Below, one piece after another: positions 58,756-64,000 of a stretch of DNA of 64,000 nucleotides (within the stretch, counting starts at the first letter, position 1; every line of letters begins with the position of its first letter). The position numbers and the translations under genes are program-made. The notes beneath the pieces are model-generated. The model had not been told where the DNA came from, did no database searches, and worked only from the letters and a program-made list of their open reading frames with translations. This stretch comes from Endocalyx cinctus (Eukaryota; Ascomycota; Sordariomycetes; Amphisphaeriales; Apiosporaceae), in assembly GCA_001600455.1 (NCBI GenBank), contig BCKC01000005.1, forward strand, positions 2,728,001-2,792,000, written 5' to 3'.

Positions 58756-60302
58756 TTCAGCTGTTTTCTTCGGTACTCAACTGACGAAAAGGTAAAGGAG
58801 AGGATGAAAGACGGGTGAATGAACGACAGAAGCTAATGAAGCAGCGAGTGCACTAGGATACAAATCTAAGAGAAATTCCATTTCCTGGGGAGTACCATCT
58901 TTATATACAGTTCGCGGTTTGATATACCCTCCTTCTTCTAGCCCCAAGACTTAAAAGAAGCATATACTACTACCTAACCCCAATATCTAGTTTACTAGCC
59001 ATATATCGCGTAAAGGGGTAGGTAGCGTTATTACTGCCTATACCAGCATACACCTTGCTACCAAACTGTGATGGCATGGCATGGTATGATCTAATCCGGT
59101 AGATCAACGCCGAGATACAATAGCGACATTCCTCATTTTGAGGGTTGATGGTCTTGGCTGCACGCGGGACGTAGCGCTCCATATCCATGTTTTCAGATTC
59201 GCAGGTCCGAATCGAGCTAAATCCTACCTTCTTCCCTATATCATTCTTGAAAACTCGTTGACGTAGCAGGTATTCTCTGGGTTTTCTTCGCTATTTTCCC
59301 TCTGGGAACTTCTCATTGCCTAGGTGCATAAAGAGCCGTGAAATATAGTGTGGGTTGAGGTGACATTCTCACAGGCGAGCAACCTTAATTTAAGCGGGCA
59401 GACAGGCGGGTGATCTCTTTTTTTCTGGGGAGAAAATTGGAGAAGACGTCTGCAAGGGTTACTTATGATTGGAATCTTTCTGCTTGGATGGAGATTTTCC
59501 TCCTTATCATTCCAGTAATCTCCTGCCTGTCTCATCTCGAGGATACGACAATAACGCGAAGTTAGAAACGGCTCATAGTTTGCCCACGATCATCATTCTC
59601 TCCTCCGGACCGTGATTGACGCGAGGTTGAGATGAGATCGAGTCTATTAGACCGAAATTCATCTGTCATGCGATACGGAGTAAAGCCACCTTTAGAGGAG
59701 TTTCTCCAATTTCTCTCCAACTCCTTAAAAATAAGGCCCCACCGGAAAGAGGCTCGACTCAATACCATTTTAAGATTCGGTTGAAGTCCTTAATCCGGTA
59801 ATCGTAAACGCGGGGGGAAAGGCTCCGAGTTTCCCTACGAAGAACAACATCACAGAAACCTGGTCAAGAGCGTCCGTTGATCCACTCGGTAGGCGACAAT
59901 GCATGAAGGTATGAAAATACATAGATGATGAAATGACGATCGCTCGGATATTCCCACGTGGAAATCGTACCCATCTTGTTTCATACTTGCTACGAGATGC
60001 AATAGCGAAGACTTCATCTTGATCTTTCCTATGCTCAACATCACTACGAACAAGCCCGACGACAACACGTCCAAATCTCCGAGCGTCGATAATTGTGACA
60101 AATAGAATTACGACTGCCATGGGCGTCGCGTTATATTGGTATCAAGAATTTTCTGTTTACAAGTCAATAATTACAAGACAATGAGTTCTTATATGCGCCG
60201 CGCTAGAAGCTGGATGGTGCAGCTGTTGAGCACCATTTCTTAAATAATAAGAAACGCGTAAGCCAATTTACACTCTCTAAAATTTTCTCAAATCAAAAGT
60301 TT
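58756..60302. other. Spacer upstream of the mannanase
   Basis: The left end is the mannanase promoter with a TATA box. Two minus-strand frames of 68-116 codons (59562-59768 and 59770-60120) lack family resemblance. I see no gene. Confidence 0.5.
58899..58907 (-). promoter_or_regulatory. TATA box for the mannanase gene
   Basis: TATATAAAG on the minus strand about 145 bases before the start codon, a good match in sequence and position. Confidence 0.45.
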
Positions 60303-62226
60303 TTATGTCGCTGGCTCAGCTGTAACTGGCCCATCCTTCGCATCCGATTTCTCCACCGTTGATGAGCTGGTCTGGGCTACCGGTTCGTCGTTGATATACA
60401 ACTGCATAACCTTGGGTCCTGGATAATGGCGTGTGGCGTGCACCGCCCACCAGACACCGGAGATGAGCACGATACCGACGACGATGACGCTGTTGTAGTT
60501 CATCGCTTCGACGGTGGTAGGTAACGAATATGCTGTCGAGGTTAAAACGACTAAGTTAGTGGACTGCATACCACGATGAAAAGAAGATTTGACGTCTTGG
60601 AAATGGGGGAGAAAAGCCATGACTTACGGAATGTGAACAGGATGTCGAAAAATACTATAAACAAGACAGCCAATAAGTTGATGGCGAAGCCGAATTTGCC
60701 GAGATGGAACGGTCCCGCTGGGAAATACTTGCGGCCTGTGACCATGTTCGCGGTGAAGGGGATCGCGTACGATATCGTCGTCAGCACGATGAAGGACCCG
60801 GTTAAGGCTAAGAAGGCGCTGCTACTTCCGAGAGGGATAGCACCCAAACCCGTGGCGATAATCGACACAAACAGAGTCGCGTACACGGGACAGCTGAGTG
60901 ACTCGTTCACCTCACCGAAAAGGCCGGAGAAGGGCACCGCATTGTCGCGAGCTAGAGCCCAGTACGTCCGCGAGTTGGTCAGGACCGTTCCGATACAGCA
61001 GCAAATGGTGCTCAAGAACAAGACGAACAAGAGCCCAAACGTGCCGGCCGCGCTTCCGGTGGCTTGAAGGTAGACAGCCGCCAACGGGTAGGTATCAATA
61101 CCGTTCTGCAGCAAGGAGATGTCGGTGATGGCGTAGCTGATAGCAATGGCAAAAATGAAAGCGTACAGACCTCCCAAGCCGATTTGCAGGCCGATGGCCT
61201 TGGGAAGATCGCGCTTAGGGTTGGGTAGTTCCTCCGCGATGTGCGTGATGGCGTCAGGTGTTCCGATGGTGAAAGCACCGTTCAACACGCCCAGGAGGAA
61301 CGCGACGCCGCCTTGCCAGCCCGTCAGGTTGTTCTCGTCAAAGGATCCGAACACGAAGTAGTTGGAAGCGTGGGTCTTGGGCATCGCCGCAAGCACGATG
61401 ATGGTAATGACGCCACCGACGATGACGAAGAACATGCCGAGATTCTGCGTGTACGGCACGAGCTTGTTGGTGAAGATGACCATGAAGGTGCAAAGCCACA
61501 AGACTAGGACGTACGTCACGAAAACGTGCCACGCCTGCGGTACGTAGCTATCGCCGTGGTAAGTCGCGTACATCTGAACGAGGATGTTGGCCGTGATCTG
61601 CACGAGCGCGGCTAGGTCGAATTGCCAGCCGTAGAAGTTAATCCACCCATTGAAGAAACCGACCATTCGACCCCATTTCGGACCGGCCGCGATGGTAGCC
61701 CAGTGATAGACGCCGCCGGCGGTGGGAACAGACGATGCGAGCTTTTTACGAGTTAACAGTTGTTAGCCAAATCCAACAATCGCGACCACATTTAGTTTCA
61801 ACTAGAAACGATCTCCTAGTGAGTTTGGCGTACCTCTGCAAGACTGAGACCGATGAAGGAATAGTAAAAGATGGCAACTAGAAGTCCGTAAATAAGACCA
61901 GGTGGGCCTCCATTGACTGTTGAAGATGACGTCGCACGTTAACACCATATCAAGTAATACTACTGCTTATGGCTGATTGAGGCGAAGGTGTGCTTACGGA
62001 TAGATACTGATAAGGAAGAACCCAGAGCTGCCCAAGCATTGTCGACGGTGAGAGCAATGCCGACTATACCGAGCAAACTGTATTGCCGACTTAACTGATC
62101 CTTATAACCGGCCGCATTAATCTCAATGCCATGCTCGACGGCGGCAATGATTTTATCGTTTAGTCCTCCATGCTCCTGCTTCTCATCGGCTGTTGGAGTC
62201 GTACTATTTTGCGCCGTATCACCCAT
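60303..62226 (-). CDS. Amino acid/choline/GABA permease (APC superfamily)
   Basis: Four predicted exons: 61998-62226, 61834-61916, 60628-61741 and 60303-60532, 551 aa with about 12 membrane segments. The N-terminus is cytosolic and acidic. The first segments are YSLLGIVGIALTVDNAWAALG and NGGPPGLIYGLLVAIFYYSFIGLSLAE, with the family element SVPTAGGVYHW next; a later loop has TPDAITHIAEELPNPKRDLPKAI. This is the fungal eukaryotic GABA/choline permease group that moves amino acids, choline or polyamines across the plasma membrane with protons. The final exon encodes the last helix and a Thr/Ser/Glu-rich tail. The substrate cannot be read from sequence. Confidence 0.9.
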
Positions 62227-63822
62227 TATAACAAGCTGTGATAGGAAAGATCGAGACGTCTAAGGGATGGAGTTAGTGACAGGCGATACAATCAATTCGT
62301 ATGGTTTTCTGCCTTAAATTGTCACCGTTTCAACGGAATTGGAGTTCAAAAAGTTCAAAAGAAGAAAGGAGATGAAGCTGCAGGTGTGAGAAGACTCGGG
62401 AAGCAGATATGAAAAATGATAAAACATGCAGATGAGTGGCGCATTTGCCTACCGCATATGGAGGTACTGTTGGTTAAACCCTTGTTGAAATAATAATGGG
62501 CGCGGTATGATCCGATGCAACGGTTCGGGTATAAGTCATATTTAATACATTTTGATTTGAATATATTATCTCCTGAATAGAAATAAAATGGGCAGAGAAA
62601 GAAAGAAAGAAAGAAAAAAAAAGGAAGAGGAGAGGTGAGTCAAGATCTTGTCTCAAGGTGAAGTAAACCCCCTCAACTCAGCTCAAGCCCCGAGGGTTAG
62701 AAGAGTTCCTCCTGTCCAATTGAAGACAAGAAATGGTAACCCGAAAGAACGCGATTGGATTTATCTGTTGCGACAATAGACAAATTAGAGAAGTTCACGC
62801 AAAAGTTGGTGGTGTAACAAATTAAGGAATATTCTTACTGCCGGACAGGGTCTTTGCATCTTTGCAGGGATTCGAGTGTACAGAATTGGACCCATCTCTA
62901 TTCCTTATCTCTGGCATATCTGCATACGAGTGGAGAGCTACTAAGATGCCCTTGTCGATGACGATAGAGAGACCTTAAGCTCTCGTAAAAGGTTATTGTA
63001 AGTTATCATTTGAAAGATATCAATTCCTTCGTTCTCTGGTAAATCGTTCGTTAGAAATATGTATACTATTACTGTAAATTGCTGAGTTATCAGCTCGTCG
63101 AGTCGTACACGCCATTTTCAGCCATATTTCTCCACTATCCTGCGGCGTGGACCCTTTGTCTTATCTCTATGTACATGGTATGAAAATTGTTTCTTGCGGT
63201 ACATAGCATAAATTAGTATTTATAGAAACTGGCATATATCGTGACTGATGCCGTATGAGATAATAAAGTAAGAGAAACTGATAAATACCTGGTGTTCCCC
63301 AAAAATCTGTCGTCTCTCACGAGTTACGGAGTACGTCGAATAAATTGCATGAATTTATATGGTAAGCAGTCAATTGAGTTGTCACAATAACAACTAAAAG
63401 ATTGCCTTCTTATTCCCGTCTTAAGTTCCCATGAGCTCTAGAGCTTTCTTATGGGTATGCTACTTGATATGAAGGAATAAACAAGCGTCCGACCCAAATG
63501 GAAGACGCAATCGTTCCGTAACCTTCATAACCCCCCAGACCTATTCCAACCTCTAACGCCAATCTTTTTTATTTACAGTCACATTATATCAGTCATACAT
63601 CATGCCCCTTTTTACCCAATGCCTAATTTCCTTTCATGTAGACCTTCCCTTGCCATTAGTGCCGAAAACGAACATAAAACATGGGAAAGAGTTCCAGCCC
63701 CCTATATACATCAATCATGAGCGAATTCTTCCCCGCCGTTTTTTCCCTACGCTTTTCAAATCCAACGTCTTAATGATCCACTCAAAAATAGAGGTAGCTT
63801 CTGCTCTGAAAATTCAGCTCTC
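62227..63822. other. Spacer upstream of the permease
   Basis: It should contain the permease promoter. A GAAA microsatellite is at about 62596-62623. The 74-codon plus frame at 63602-63826 has no family resemblance. No gene is seen. Confidence 0.5.
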
Positions 63823-64000
63823 TTAAGAGAGCTCGAAATTTCTATACAAGCAAGCGCAATCGCCCGCTTTCGCCACCGCCGACGATACCGCCGAGAAATT
63901 CCCCACCGAATTCCCCTGCGCGTCCCTGCAATCGGGCACGTCGGGGCCCGGACCCGCGCTCTGACGAATCTCGACCGCGTACGGCCACTTCTCGAACCCG
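63823..64000 (-). CDS. C-terminal end of a gene truncated by the window edge
   Basis: The last 178 bases hold an open minus frame of 58 residues ending at TAA (63823-63825), GC-rich and clearly coding. It begins GFEKWPYAVEIRQSAG and ends DCACLYRNFELS, with Pro/Gly/Asp-rich linkers and three cysteines, a style seen in secreted fungal proteins. The family cannot be named from this piece; the start lies outside the window. Confidence 0.65.
   Translation of the reverse strand, partial: GFEKWPYAVEIRQSAGPGPDVPDCRDAQGNSVGNFSAVSSAVAKAGDCACLYRNFELS

Noticed and set aside
59562..60120. Minus-strand frames of 68-116 codons
   Set aside because: No domain and no conserved splice pattern; could be a lineage-specific gene but unsupported.

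Overview
The window is nuclear DNA of a filamentous ascomycete (Pezizomycotina). The evidence is many short introns of about 50-80 bases with GTAAGT-like donors and CTAAC/CTGAC branch sites, AT-rich spacers, and typical fungal families: DUF1996, an F-box protein, a Fig1-like protein, an ankyrin-CorA fusion, SAS4, an NLR and several P450s. Sordariomycetes is likely; placement below that is a guess. I rebuilt exon structures by hand from reading frames, splice signals and remembered family sequences, so every intron boundary is a prediction.

Layout. 0-7 kb: a small bZIP factor faces a convergent CYP64-like P450, followed by a Fig1-family membrane protein. 7-11 kb: a ten-exon ankyrin-CorA-like protein with a 15-base micro-exon. 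12-18 kb: a DUF1996 secreted protein, a peroxiredoxin-like enzyme and a small secreted lectin-like protein. 18-25.5 kb: an F-box protein, a small coiled-coil protein, an NmrA-like reductase and a large membrane protein. 25.5-29.1 kb is gene-empty. 29-45 kb is mostly housekeeping: a multispanning membrane protein, APC/C subunit CDC26, TFIID subunit Taf2, SAS4 and an IQ-motif (IQM-like) protein. 45.7-56.6 kb is an accessory block: a NACHT-like ATPase fragment, a stand-alone SERAC1/SesB-like hydrolase, a CYP52-like P450 and a 1,209-residue hydrolase-like/NB-ARC/TPR protein (fungal NLR). 57-64 kb: a GH5 mannanase, an APC-family permease and the 3' end of one more gene running off the window.

The most interesting set is 45.7-56.6 kb. 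The NLR carries an N-terminal lipase-like domain whose serine nucleophile is replaced by glutamate, while a separate gene about 3.5 kb away encodes the same domain with an intact serine. This resembles a fungal incompatibility/innate-immunity arrangement with a sensor pseudo-enzyme beside a live enzyme; the functional link is inference. Also notable are the CDC26 gene, whose frame runs on for 57 acidic residues past a single TAG, and the CorA micro-exon. I found no tRNA, rRNA, CRISPR array or intact transposon.
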